Assembly (NCBI RefSeq): GCF_023158935.1
Contig: NZ_CP096121.1
Coordinates: 248,001-312,000 of the forward strand
Reading direction: 5' to 3'
DNA from: Acinetobacter portensis
GTDB lineage: Bacteria > Pseudomonadota > Gammaproteobacteria > Pseudomonadales > Moraxellaceae
DNA: 64,000 bases
The translations under genes were made by a program, and so were the position numbers. Of this stretch, positions 45,217-53,428 are shown one piece after another (position 1 is the stretch's first letter; each line of letters opens with the position of its first letter). The notes under the pieces were generated by a model that saw nothing but the letters and a program-made list of their open reading frames with translations, had not been told where the DNA came from and did not search any database.

Positions 45217-46317
45217 TAGGACTTACGCATTGACGGATTCAAAAAAGTATTAAAATACTTTATAAAGTATCTGTGATCAGACGAATTAAAAATGCTTCTA
45301 CAGCAACTTGTACTCTACCCATTTATATGGGCTTTCTCATGACAGAACCGAACTCTATTAGCTGCACACAACTTGCCGAGACTTATAACATCTCGCATGA
45401 TAGTGTAAATCGCTTTCTAGAACGTGAAGACTACACACCTCACGACCTATATCAAGAAGCAATTCAACATATTGATAATAATAAACTTATAGTCAGTATT
45501 GATGATACTGTTTTAGATAAACCATATAGTCAGCATATGGACTTAGTTAGCTATTTTTGGTCAGGCAAACACCACCGATCCGTCAAGGGTATTAATCTCA
45601 TTACCTTGTATGCGACAGATCAAAATGGTCAAAATATTCCAATTAATTTCCGAATTTATGACAAATCTGAAGGTAAAACCAAGAATGATTACTTTATGGA
45701 TATGTTAAGTGAAGTACTCAGTTGGGGTGCAAAGATTCAATTTATTACAGGTGATAGTTGGTATTCATCGACTGGAAATCTAAAAACCATAAGAAAACAT
45801 GGTATTCGATTTATGTTTGGTATCGACTGTAACCGTAAGGTTTCCCCAGAAAAAGGACAATGGTTTCAACTGCGTTTATTGCCAAATTTCCATCAGGGTC
45901 AAGTGGTCTGGCTCAAAGATTTTGGCTTTGTACAATTATTTAAGACTCAGTTAAAAGAACAGCAGAGGTTTTATATTGTGCATCAAGATGAAGATGATTT
46001 ATTGTCCTTTGAGGATTTTCATGAATTACATTCAAGTCATTGGAAAATAGAGCAATATCACCGAGTGATTAAACAGGTTTGTCATATTGAAAAGTTTCAA
46101 GTAAGACGATCTAAACTGATTTCGAATCATATTTTTTCAGCCTTGATGGCCTATGTTGAGATACAAAAGAACCAGTTTGAGCGGATCTTTGAAAATGTAT
46201 ATCGTTGGCAGAAGAAGTTATTTAGACCAATGATCAAAAACTTCATTGATGACTTTATTCTCGATAAAAATCATCTGCTACCACAGAGAGTCTATAAATA
46301 ACAGTGCGTAAGTCCTA
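45217..46317 (+). mobile_element. ISAba11, complete, with 5-bp target duplication
   Basis: Exactly 1101 bp with ends TAGGACTTACGCA and its inverse. TAAAT lies on both sides (45212-45216 and 46318-46322). It inserted at the stop codon of the backbone gene at 46925. Confidence 0.95.
45273..46301 (+). CDS. IS701-family transposase (ISAba11), 342 aa
   Basis: DDE transposase: VSIDDTVLDKPYSQHMDLVS with the first Asp, FITGDSWYSSTGNL with the second, and HWKIEQYHRVIKQVCHIEKF with the Glu, typical of the IS701 family. Confidence 0.93.
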   Translation: MIRRIKNASTATCTLPIYMGFLMTEPNSISCTQLAETYNISHDSVNRFLEREDYTPHDLYQEAIQHIDNNKLIVSIDDTVLDKPYSQHMDLVSYFWSGKHHRSVKGINLITLYATDQNGQNIPINFRIYDKSEGKTKNDYFMDMLSEVLSWGAKIQFITGDSWYSSTGNLKTIRKHGIRFMFGIDCNRKVSPEKGQWFQLRLLPNFHQGQVVWLKDFGFVQLFKTQLKEQQRFYIVHQDEDDLLSFEDFHELHSSHWKIEQYHRVIKQVCHIEKFQVRRSKLISNHIFSALMAYVEIQKNQFERIFENVYRWQKKLFRPMIKNFIDDFILDKNHLLPQRVYK

Positions 46318-46925
46318 TAAATATATTCTTCAACCGTACTGGTCATACGTTTTTTCATTTTGTAAGGCTTGTAATGAGGAACATAACAAGGCTTGCAAAC
46401 TGCTTCATAGGTTTTGGTATCAGAATGATAATAAAAGCGATCCAGTGGTTCATAGCCATTGCAATGATGGCAATAACGCTCAAAACCCAATGAAGTGAAG
46501 ATCATCTTCTGCACAAATGCTTGTTTTTTATGTTTTGCTTTAAGTGTAGGTGAGTTTTTGACTTCACAAGAACAGATATAATCTTGGTAGTTATCGAACT
46601 CTGGTGCTTCTTGGTGTATGTGAACAAACCGATTTATAACTTTTGGATCAAAAATATTCCATTGTTGGTCATGTTCTGAAAATAGGAAATATCCATCTGC
46701 ACCTGATGGCATTTCTTTACTGTATTTCGAGTAATGGATAACATGTTTTTCCGTTGGCTCAAAGTCATTCAGGAACATTCTCAAGGTATTGAGGTTCGGG
46801 AATTGGACTTTCATTAACTGTGCTTGAGTCACCAGATTGGATCTTGATTCGTAGTTCACCAGAACCATAATTTTACGGCTTTTGTCGATTCTGCCGATGA
46901 TGTAATTATAGATATGATCAGACAT
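46278..46925 (-). CDS. hypothetical protein, C-terminus changed by ISAba11
   Basis: No named family. CX2C-type pairs suggest a zinc-binding domain (YCHHCNGYEPLDRF ... AVCKPCYVPHYKPYKMKKR) near the end. The ATG 46925 follows AGGAGA; longer in-frame starts run through the hairpin upstream. Before ISAba11 arrived the protein ended VEEYI; it now reads about 14 residues into the IS (ending FIDSLW). Confidence 0.75.
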   Translation of the reverse strand: MSDHIYNYIIGRIDKSRKIMVLVNYESRSNLVTQAQLMKVQFPNLNTLRMFLNDFEPTEKHVIHYSKYSKEMPSGADGYFLFSEHDQQWNIFDPKVINRFVHIHQEAPEFDNYQDYICSCEVKNSPTLKAKHKKQAFVQKMIFTSLGFERYCHHCNGYEPLDRFYYHSDTKTYEAVCKPCYVPHYKPYKMKKRMTSTVEEYIYRTYALLFIDSLW

Positions 46926-46948
46926 TGTATTTTCTCCTATTCTATAGA

Positions 46949-46971
46949 GATCCATGTTAAGAACATGGATC
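46949..46971. repeat. perfect 10-bp inverted repeat between two genes
   Basis: GATCCATGTT-AAG-AACATGGATC contains the stop codon of the upstream gene in its centre and lies 24 bp before the next start. There is no T run, so it may shape mRNA processing rather than termination. Confidence 0.6.
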
Positions 46972-47790
46972 ATTCCCAAAAAATGCAATGAGATCGTTGC
47001 TCTGGTAGCTAAACTGCAATTCGGTGTAGTCCATTTTCAGTGTGCTATCTAAGTACGGTGTAATGTCGAGTTGCACGAATGAATCAATAAATTCACTTTC
47101 TGCGCCATACGCATCTATTGAGCCTTTGAACAGCTCCAGTACATTGCATGTTACATAGTCGCCAATTTCTGATTTATGTGTCTTACATGATGGTAGTAGT
47201 GCCAAGTCATTCAGGATCACTTGAACATGAGTGCCATCATATGAGCCTTGATATAGGCTGTAATATTTTTCAGGATTCAAGATACATTCAAGAACTAAAT
47301 CAAAGTTGTTGCTGTAAGAGTTACGCGTAGCGACATATACACTTTCTGCTACTGGCTTTTCGACTTTGGTGAGTGTGATTGAGTCTGAATGCTCATGAGC
47401 GAACAAAATAGGGTCGTCTACGTCTTGTTCTTCATCTGGCTCAATGTCCATTAACGCCAAGCGTCTATCTTTGGTTTCTTGGTCGAGAATTTCCCAACCA
47501 TCGATAGATAAAGTACCGCCGTCAGCAAGTTGAATGAGAACAGGGGTTTCTTTGTCCTGATCTGTATTGTCCAGAATGGTGAAGATCCCTAGTAATCGAA
47601 CCCATGAAGTGATTAACTGGCAAATGGGTAGGTTTTCATTAATTTCATGGCGATTCTTGCAAGACTCGCTAAACATCGCCAGATTTTCAGGGTGATTAAT
47701 ATCAATATAGACATTGTGCAAAACAGCATCAGCACTGGTGTTGTTTGGTGCTTCGTAGCTCAATTCAATCAATAAGTATTTTTTAGACAT
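46957..47790 (-). CDS. hypothetical protein, 277 aa
   Basis: No family recognised. Acidic, beta-rich soluble protein. ATG 47790 (MSKKYLL) is chosen, with AAGGAAT upstream. It lies 12 bp after the 48444 gene and 31 bp before the next; three-gene unit 48444-46278. Confidence 0.72.
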   Translation of the reverse strand: MSKKYLLIELSYEAPNNTSADAVLHNVYIDINHPENLAMFSESCKNRHEINENLPICQLITSWVRLLGIFTILDNTDQDKETPVLIQLADGGTLSIDGWEILDQETKDRRLALMDIEPDEEQDVDDPILFAHEHSDSITLTKVEKPVAESVYVATRNSYSNNFDLVLECILNPEKYYSLYQGSYDGTHVQVILNDLALLPSCKTHKSEIGDYVTCNVLELFKGSIDAYGAESEFIDSFVQLDITPYLDSTLKMDYTELQFSYQSNDLIAFFGNDPCS

Positions 47791-47802
47791 GATCAATATT
47801 CC

Positions 47803-48444
47803 TTAGTACAAAACTTCAGTGCCAACAACGCAATCCAAAAACTTACCTTGCAGATCAAATACTAAAAATTGTTGCAGTTCTTTTTGTGTCGAGTGGATGT
47901 TAAAAACAGGCACAATCAAGCTGTCTTTTTCAAATAGGTTATGGTTGTTAATGACGAAATCATGAGCTGAATAGCAATGACCTTGCAGATATACACCGCA
48001 ACGCATCAGCTTATCTAAATCAAAAGATTGAGAGATGTAGTGAACATCTTCTGGTGCATATTCACTGGCAATATCTCGGCTATATGCAAGATTGACTTGC
48101 TTGACCAAGCTTTGTTGAAAAAAGTCGCTGTCATGCACTTCTGAACGTGCGATGTCAGTAACAACTAAAATGGGTTGTGTTTCCCAAAAAATGCTGAGTA
48201 ATTGATTAAAATCAAGATGTTCAGGGAATTGAACTTTTGAAGTAATCACGCCCCAATCATCAAGGGTTAAAGATAGAAAGTTTCCGTAATGATCACGCGG
48301 AATAACCGTTAATACATTAAGGTCTTGATGCAATTCTTCGTTATACGAAAAATCAGCAAGGGAATGACCTGTATTTAATTCAGGATTCACAATAATGTTT
48401 AATGTTTTAGAACGGTTTGTAAAAAAATCAAGTACGCTTTTCAT
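47803..48444 (-). CDS. hypothetical protein, 213 aa
   Basis: No family recognised. The start was set by the shared leader: the hairpin and CTTGGAG sit directly before ATG 48444 (MKSVLDFFTNRSKTL), so a longer in-frame start at 48573 is rejected because it would lie in the promoter. First gene of a three-gene unit. Confidence 0.78.
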   Translation of the reverse strand: MKSVLDFFTNRSKTLNIIVNPELNTGHSLADFSYNEELHQDLNVLTVIPRDHYGNFLSLTLDDWGVITSKVQFPEHLDFNQLLSIFWETQPILVVTDIARSEVHDSDFFQQSLVKQVNLAYSRDIASEYAPEDVHYISQSFDLDKLMRCGVYLQGHCYSAHDFVINNHNLFEKDSLIVPVFNIHSTQKELQQFLVFDLQGKFLDCVVGTEVLY

Positions 48445-48521
48445 ATCTTCAACTCCAAGTTTTAAGCAATTGCTTAGGTATGAATTAATTATATCTGTGA
48501 AATATCCCTTAAAAACTTTTC
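48445..48521 (-). promoter_or_regulatory. shared-type promoter and leader
   Basis: -35 GTTTTT (48511-48516), 17 bp, -10 TATAAT (48488-48493); hairpin AAGC-AATT-GCTT (48464-48475); AAACTTGGAG before ATG. One of the clearest copies. Confidence 0.82.
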
Positions 48522-48563
48522 TCAAATTACTTATGGAACTGGCAATGAAAAATTTCAATATTT

Positions 48564-48592
48564 TTTTAATCAATTAAAAAACATCGTATACG
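48564..48592 (-). repeat. dyad repeat copy 5
   Basis: Minus strand CGTATACGATG, T run, AATTGATTAAAA; about 48 bp upstream of the -35. Confidence 0.85.
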
Positions 48593-48611
48593 TCATTAAA
48601 TCTAATGGCAT

Positions 48612-48648
48612 AAAAAAAGAGGGTAGACCTTTATTGGATCTCCCTCTA
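48612..48648 (-). terminator. terminator of the 48665 gene
   Basis: AGAGGGAGATCC-AATAAA-GGTCTACCCTCT then seven Ts on the minus strand. Confidence 0.85.
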
Positions 48649-48664
48649 TTTGTTTAATGGTTTC

Positions 48665-49195
48665 TTATGACAGGTTGTTTTTAAAGTACTCAATCAGTCT
48701 TAAATAAACAGTGTTCGCCATAAAATGTGAGCTATGCAGCGCATTAAAATCTGCGACATCTTCAAAACATTCAGTCAGTAATGCACTGGCGAAACCTTTA
48801 TTCCATGTATTGAACTTTTCCAGTTCTGCATCTGACAGCAAATCATATTGAATCATGTCATTAATGGCTTGGTGTTGTAAATTTATCGCCACATCCATGA
48901 CTTCGCCCTCAATCAATGCATGAGAATCATCAGGACTGAATCTAAATGATTCGTGAGCGTCTGCGATGGCTTGAACCTGTAACGGTGCATTGACTTCAAT
49001 GCAGTAGGCTTGTGACTTATGTTGGTGAAATAAAACGACATCCAGTTCAATGTTAAAAATAAACTGCGGATCTGCTTTGGTTGCTAAGCCAATCACATTG
49101 ATGACGCAACTTGGTAAACCGTCATACGCTTGGGTGAAGCTTTGTAGCAAGTGGCGCACATTAGCAGTACCAGTATTAAATTTTTGTAGTTGCAT
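48665..49195 (-). CDS. hypothetical protein, 176 aa
   Basis: No family recognised. Start ATG 49195 (MQLQKFNTGTANV) follows the shared leader; longer frames reach into the promoter. Single-gene unit with its own terminator. Confidence 0.78.
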   Translation of the reverse strand: MQLQKFNTGTANVRHLLQSFTQAYDGLPSCVINVIGLATKADPQFIFNIELDVVLFHQHKSQAYCIEVNAPLQVQAIADAHESFRFSPDDSHALIEGEVMDVAINLQHQAINDMIQYDLLSDAELEKFNTWNKGFASALLTECFEDVADFNALHSSHFMANTVYLRLIEYFKNNLS

Positions 49196-49275
49196 TGTCG
49201 TATCTCCAAGTTTTAAGCAATGAGCTTTGATGTATTCATTATATCGGTGCATGTGGCCTGTATAACTTTTCAGTA
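49196..49275 (-). promoter_or_regulatory. shared-type promoter and leader
   Basis: -35 GTTATA (49261-49266), 17 bp, -10 TATAAT (49238-49243); hairpin AAGC-TCATT-GCTT (49215-49227); AAACTTGGAG before ATG. Confidence 0.8.
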
Positions 49276-49313
49276 AAAGTATTTCGGCTGATAGGCTCAT
49301 GATTTCAAGTTAT

Positions 49314-49341
49314 TTTTAATCAATTAAAAACACCGTTTACG
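49314..49341 (-). repeat. dyad repeat copy 6
   Basis: Minus strand CGTAAACGGTG, T run, AATTGATTAAAA; about 48 bp upstream of the -35. Confidence 0.8.
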
Positions 49342-49395
49342 GCCATCATCTTATGAAAGGAATAAGCTATGGGTGCTTATTCCTGGTGGGTGTGA

Positions 49396-49884
49396 TTAGT
49401 GCGGTTCTACGTCATACGTGTTTTCATTTTCTTTAAGTCTGGCTTTTTCACGCTTCAGTCTTAAACGCTCTTGATGTTCCCTGTACAGGTTGGTGAGTTG
49501 ACCGACTGGCAAATGTAGAAACTTTAGATCAATGTTTCTTACCCAGCTATTAACAGCAAACTTTTTGCTTTTTTTAACGTCTGGTATTTCGTAATGATCA
49601 CCCTTGATTGCGCCTTTTACGGCATTTAACACGAGATCCGCGGTAGCTTCATTCCAGCACTTGAATAATTTAATGCCTTTAAACGCCTTATATTTAGCTG
49701 GTACTTTTTCACTGTACTTAAACAGCTCTCCAGTAGATGTCACGGCGATAAACCAGTCACAACGGACAAGCTTCATCGTTTCTATACGTTTTAATTCGTT
49801 TTTTTCTCTTTGTTGTTCTATTGCTTGCATATTTGCAAAGCCGAATAGGTCAAGGTTGTCAATTTTCATAGTAGCCATTTGCAT
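49396..49884 (-). CDS. hypothetical protein, 162 aa
   Basis: No family recognised. Strongly basic C-terminal helix (HQERLRLKREKARLKENEN). GAGAGG precedes the ATG; shorter in-frame starts exist at the fourth and sixth codons. Probably transcribed from its own or the upstream promoter; the gap to the next gene holds that gene's terminator. Confidence 0.7.
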   Translation of the reverse strand: MQMATMKIDNLDLFGFANMQAIEQQREKNELKRIETMKLVRCDWFIAVTSTGELFKYSEKVPAKYKAFKGIKLFKCWNEATADLVLNAVKGAIKGDHYEIPDVKKSKKFAVNSWVRNIDLKFLHLPVGQLTNLYREHQERLRLKREKARLKENENTYDVEPH

Positions 49885-49913
49885 TTTTAATACCTCTCAA
49901 TGAACGTTCGGAT

Positions 49914-49949
49914 CTCAAAAAACCTAGCATTGGTTGGTCAATGCTAGGT
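49914..49949 (-). terminator. terminator of the 49957 gene
   Basis: CCTAGCATTG-ACCAAC-CAATGCTAGG then TTTTTT on the minus strand; near-identical to 34358-34390, so this terminator has been copied. Confidence 0.85.
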
Positions 49950-49956
49950 GTTGTGT

Positions 49957-50391
49957 TTATTGGTCTTCAGGCATCATAAAAGTAATGATAGGCTCACCAT
50001 TCACGCCAGGCCCAACCGTAGCAATATTGGTGATTAAGGTGTCAGAAAAGGTATGCGGTGTATCTTGTAGAGCATATTTAAACTTAACGCTTTGGTCATT
50101 AAGTGCAACTGAACCACGAACGCTCATGTTCAACATATCAAAGATGGTATATCCCATTAAATCATTGATTTTTTCAGCATCAGCTTCCGTACCATTCGGA
50201 AAAATTGCTTTTGCAGCTGTCAGGTGCTTGTTATACAAGTTGCTTGTAATATAAACAGGGAACTTATAGAACTGTTTGCAATCTTTGGCATGTTCTTCTT
50301 TATCGCTAAGGCAAAGAATCACGCCCTCTTCTAAAGCGTCTTGTAAAGAAAAAACAGTGATGACTTCAGCACCAGCGAAAAAATTATTCAT
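49957..50391 (-). CDS. hypothetical protein, 144 aa
   Basis: No family recognised. Acidic soluble protein. Single-gene unit with class promoter, leader and terminator. Confidence 0.75.
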   Translation of the reverse strand: MNNFFAGAEVITVFSLQDALEEGVILCLSDKEEHAKDCKQFYKFPVYITSNLYNKHLTAAKAIFPNGTEADAEKINDLMGYTIFDMLNMSVRGSVALNDQSVKFKYALQDTPHTFSDTLITNIATVGPGVNGEPIITFMMPEDQ

Positions 50392-50466
50392 AATAGCTAC
50401 TCCAAGTTTTAAGCAATTGCTTTTGATGTTTTAATTATAATAAATCCATAAACCTTAAAACTTTTT
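50392..50466 (-). promoter_or_regulatory. shared-type promoter and leader
   Basis: -35 AGTTTT (50457-50462), 17 bp, -10 TATAAT (50434-50439); hairpin AAGC-AATT-GCTT (50411-50422); AAACTTGGAG before ATG. No dyad repeat upstream; a divergent gene starts at 50544. Confidence 0.82.
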
Positions 50467-50543
50467 TTTAAAAAAAAGATAGTATTTATTCAGGTTTAAT
50501 AATTATAATTAATATAGCTTTTAATATATATTTGAGGTTTTAG

Positions 50544-51041
50544 GTGGTACTAACAGGAACAATTAAAAATTATAATATTGAGCGTGGTTTTGGTTTTATA
50601 TCCACGAGTAATTTTGGTGATGTATTTTTCCATATTAAGGATTTTCAGAAAGGTGAACAGCCAATACCAGGTCGAGAGGTTTATTTCGAGGTAGTTAAAA
50701 AAGAAAATAAAAATAGGGCAATCCATGTTTACTATTCCGACCATGAACAAACGCAAGACAAGCAAAAACCATTGCCAATATATCTATGGATAATTTTTAT
50801 TAGCATAGCTATTGGGGTGGCATATCCAGGTAGCATTCAATTAAAGAAATATCTATATAAAGATAATCAAACTACAAATGCTATATATCAAAAGCCAGTA
50901 GCCTATAAATGCGATGGTCGTAAGCATTGCTCTCAAATGCGATCTAAAGAAGAAGCTGATTGGTTTGTGAAAAACTGCCCAGATACCATGATGGATGGTG
51001 ACGGCGATGGCGATGCCTGTGAAAATGATTCAAGGTGGTAG
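50544..51041 (+). CDS. cold-shock domain / membrane helix / Excalibur protein, 165 aa
   Basis: Residues 1-62 form a cold-shock domain with the RNP-type GFGFIS and DVFFHI. A single transmembrane helix follows (about 78-95). An Excalibur calcium-binding motif ends the protein (YKCDGRKHCSQM ... DGDGDGDACEN). GTG start behind TTGAGG. The order places the nucleic-acid-binding part in the cytoplasm and the calcium motif outside. Function unknown. Confidence 0.85.
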   Translation: MVLTGTIKNYNIERGFGFISTSNFGDVFFHIKDFQKGEQPIPGREVYFEVVKKENKNRAIHVYYSDHEQTQDKQKPLPIYLWIIFISIAIGVAYPGSIQLKKYLYKDNQTTNAIYQKPVAYKCDGRKHCSQMRSKEEADWFVKNCPDTMMDGDGDGDACENDSRW

Positions 51042-51110
51042 TTGTATAGTTTCAGACAATAAAAAATGAGCTATTAATACTTAATTAATAACTCATTCCT
51101 TAGGTTGATT

Positions 51111-51458
51111 TTAGATTTCTGCCAGTGTTTTACCGTCTTGTAATTCATTAATCTGCGCCAGTGTGACAGCTTGAGCGTCATATTCTTCTGTCACATACGA
51201 TACAATTTCTTCTATTGAGCATTCACCAACTACACCCCAAAGCGTAAAATTGGTATGGGTTTTTTCATTCCAGATCTGCTCAACTTGTTCTAGATCCAGA
51301 TGTCCAATACTCACCAAAAGGTCATAAGCCAATGCCCAATTTTCGTAACGGCTGACAGATTCATCAATGATAGGATCATCAGACATTAAATAGGTCATCA
51401 TTGCCTTAGCTTTACAGAACTTTTGCATTGTTTCGTTTAAAGTTGTCATAAACATCAT
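51111..51458 (-). CDS. hypothetical protein, 115 aa
   Basis: No family recognised. Acidic, helical. The start may be the ATG three codons in (MTTLNETM). It has a class promoter but not the hairpin leader. Confidence 0.68.
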   Translation of the reverse strand: MMFMTTLNETMQKFCKAKAMMTYLMSDDPIIDESVSRYENWALAYDLLVSIGHLDLEQVEQIWNEKTHTNFTLWGVVGECSIEEIVSYVTEEYDAQAVTLAQINELQDGKTLAEI

Positions 51459-51479
51459 CTCATATTGATTGGTTTAAAA

Positions 51480-51520
51480 TCATTTTATGCTGACAGGTGG
51501 TGTCAAAAACTTATTCAAAA
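51480..51520 (-). promoter_or_regulatory. shared-type promoter
   Basis: -35 AGTTTT (51506-51511), 18 bp, -10 TAAAAT (51482-51487). Confidence 0.65.
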
Positions 51521-51540
51521 ACAAAATTATTCCAAACCAT

Positions 51541-51570
51541 TTTTAATCAATTAAAAAACATCGCTTGCGG
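51541..51570 (-). repeat. dyad repeat copy 7
   Basis: Minus strand CGCAAGCGATG, T run, AATTGATTAAAA; about 30 bp upstream of the -35. Confidence 0.8.
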
Positions 51571-51580
51571 TTTTCATCCT

Positions 51581-51602
51581 AAAAAGGTGCCAAATGGCAC
51601 CC
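51581..51602 (-). terminator. terminator of the 51607 gene
   Basis: GGTGCC-ATTT-GGCACC then TTTTT on the minus strand. Confidence 0.82.
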
Positions 51603-51606
51603 TAAT

Positions 51607-52704
51607 TTACAGCGATCCACAACCCTCCTTGTTGAATGCGCCTGGTGGAACCGTCCAGTTATCCGTGAACACTGGTAGGTAATAACTTTCAATTTTGGAC
51701 TGTACCAGTGCTTCCATATCCTGAATGTCGAATGGCTCAATGCGATTGCTCAGACTGACGACATCGATCTTTGAGCGACTGATCGTACAGTCAAACTTTT
51801 GTTCATAACCAGCGATCAGCTGAGCGCGTTCAGGGTAGTAGGTGCTGATGGTTGACCAGATTTTAGGACTGTTGAAGATACAGGTCATGCATGAGCTACG
51901 GCCCCAACCTAAGCGATATGGCACTGGTGGCGTAACCTTGTACTTCTCCAGTAACGCCCATACTTGCTCTTCAGTGAAGTGAAGCACGTTCTTCCACCAG
52001 TCAACGCGTCTTGCTTTCTTACCGCTTCTACGGTCGCATGGGTGCGGTTCTAGCTGGTTGTACTTACTGCGGTTTGGTGACTCTTCACGGCGTTCACCAG
52101 TGATAAAACAAATGTTCTTGCCGTCAAAACGTTCTTGGTTGTTCAATGCTCTGCGTCCGACATCGATCTTTAACGCTGAAGAACACCAGCGCGTCATGAG
52201 GCTGGCTGCTTGTTGTGGGAACTTCAAGCGTGTGCCTGGTTTACTGCGGTTGTTATCGCGTTCAAGCTTAATTAAGCCCTCTGGTGTTTCTACGAAGTGG
52301 GGTTTTGAGTAGCTGTTTTCTTTGAGCATTTCGCCAAGGAAACCGCCCTCGAGCCAACTGAAGTACAATGGTGTGTCGAATGCCTGAGCGAATGCTTTGG
52401 TATAGTTTTCCATGAACACCCAATCCATGAACGGCTGGTTTTCTTCATCAATTTTGTGGTGCCAAAGCTCAATTTTGCTTTTATCTACTCCAGCATCCAG
52501 TAAGCGTAAATACGCTGCAATCGAATCCTTACCGCCACTTAAGCAGACAATAAAAATGTCATAGATACTTAGATCGATGTCTGGTGCTTCATGAAAAACA
52601 TGCTCAGCCAGTTCTTTGTTTAGATCGGTACCAGACAGCAACTCCAGTTGCCCGGCTATTGTGGGGATGATGACTTGATCATCGTACTTATGCGCTGTAT
52701 TCAT
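51607..52704 (-). CDS. PAPS-reductase-like ATP pyrophosphatase, 365 aa
   Basis: N-type ATP-PPase signature CLSGGKDSIAAYLRLLDAG (about residues 54-72) and a C-terminal CMTCIF pair as in phosphoadenosine-phosphosulfate reductase and DndC-like proteins. The middle has RWCSSALKIDVGRRAL. Plausible roles are DNA or RNA thiolation-type modification or an altered reductase; the partner genes of a Dnd system are not nearby. Class promoter and leader; single-gene unit with terminator. Confidence 0.82.
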   Translation of the reverse strand: MNTAHKYDDQVIIPTIAGQLELLSGTDLNKELAEHVFHEAPDIDLSIYDIFIVCLSGGKDSIAAYLRLLDAGVDKSKIELWHHKIDEENQPFMDWVFMENYTKAFAQAFDTPLYFSWLEGGFLGEMLKENSYSKPHFVETPEGLIKLERDNNRSKPGTRLKFPQQAASLMTRWCSSALKIDVGRRALNNQERFDGKNICFITGERREESPNRSKYNQLEPHPCDRRSGKKARRVDWWKNVLHFTEEQVWALLEKYKVTPPVPYRLGWGRSSCMTCIFNSPKIWSTISTYYPERAQLIAGYEQKFDCTISRSKIDVVSLSNRIEPFDIQDMEALVQSKIESYYLPVFTDNWTVPPGAFNKEGCGSL

Positions 52705-52790
52705 TCGACTTACTCCAGATTTAAGGCTTTGTGCCTTGCTTGCTATGGATTAAGTATAGAGGGGTGTACCAGGGGAAAACTTTTCTCAAA
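52705..52790 (-). promoter_or_regulatory. shared-type promoter and leader
   Basis: -35 AGTTTT (52776-52781), 17 bp, -10 TATACT (52753-52758); hairpin AGGC-ACAAA-GCCT (52724-52736); CTGGAG before ATG. Confidence 0.8.
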
Positions 52791-52809
52791 ATTTAAAAAT
52801 ATCGAGATA

Positions 52810-52839
52810 TTTTAATCAAATAAAATCCATCGTAAGCGG
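52810..52839 (-). repeat. dyad repeat copy 8
   Basis: Minus strand CGCTTACGATG, then ATTTTATTTGATTAAAA; about 28 bp upstream of the -35. Confidence 0.75.
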
Positions 52840-52850
52840 TTATAACGCCT

Positions 52851-52877
52851 AGCAAAACGGCATTGCGCCGTTTCGGT
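52851..52877 (-). terminator. terminator of the 52880 gene
   Basis: AAACGGC-GCAAT-GCCGTTTT on the minus strand, right after the stop. Confidence 0.75.
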
Positions 52878-52879
52878 GG

Positions 52880-53356
52880 TTACTTATATTTTTGGATGAT
52901 GCGTTCAATAAATCGAATCATTGTGTCCTTATCAATTTTGGCCTGGTCGTAATTGTCATAGCTAAACATCACCAAAGCATCTTCCTGAGTGATGCCAAAA
53001 AACTCACGTACTGCTTTCCACTGGTAAACGACTGGTACAGTGACAACAGGCGCATCTTTTAGCTCTTCATTGCTGAGTATTTTTTCATACATGAAGATTG
53101 GCCCAACAGAACCATGAAAATTGAAACCTAGATTTTGGAAATACTCGACAGACGTAGCCCAACCAATCAGGCATCCTACAATATTTTTATCTAACAATTC
53201 TTCAGTGGTGAAACCTGAAAAGAAATCGGTGTGTTGTTCTGTATGGCTTGCGTCATAATCACGCCAAATGTCGAAATCAAAGCTTTCATCAGGAATGACC
53301 TCGATCACTAGCTCAATCAGCTTTTCTAAACGCTCAACGGTCGTTGCTTTGTTCAT
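52880..53356 (-). CDS. hypothetical protein, 158 aa; paralogue of 53756-54598
   Basis: No named family. It shares with the N-terminal half of the 53756 gene product the order FDxDxWR, CxIGWAT, F..LxF, AVREFFG. ATG 53356 (MNKATT) follows the shared leader; longer in-frame starts are rejected. Three-gene unit 54598-52880. Confidence 0.75.
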   Translation of the reverse strand: MNKATTVERLEKLIELVIEVIPDESFDFDIWRDYDASHTEQHTDFFSGFTTEELLDKNIVGCLIGWATSVEYFQNLGFNFHGSVGPIFMYEKILSNEELKDAPVVTVPVVYQWKAVREFFGITQEDALVMFSYDNYDQAKIDKDTMIRFIERIIQKYK

Positions 53357-53385
53357 ATCTGCTCCAAGTTTTAGGCGGTGTGCCA
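53357..53385 (-). promoter_or_regulatory. shared-type leader (no promoter)
   Basis: Hairpin GGC-ACACC-GCC (53374-53384) and AAACTTGGAG before ATG. Confidence 0.7.
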
Positions 53386-53428
53386 AAAGGGGTAGCGGTA
53401 CATACTGGCGCACGTACCGCTGTTGGAC

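Noticed and set aside
48445..48573. Longer start for the 47803 gene (and similar extensions at 49300, 53413, 54622, 58516)
   Set aside because: The extra N-termini are translations of the promoter, hairpin and ribosome-binding segment shared by many genes.
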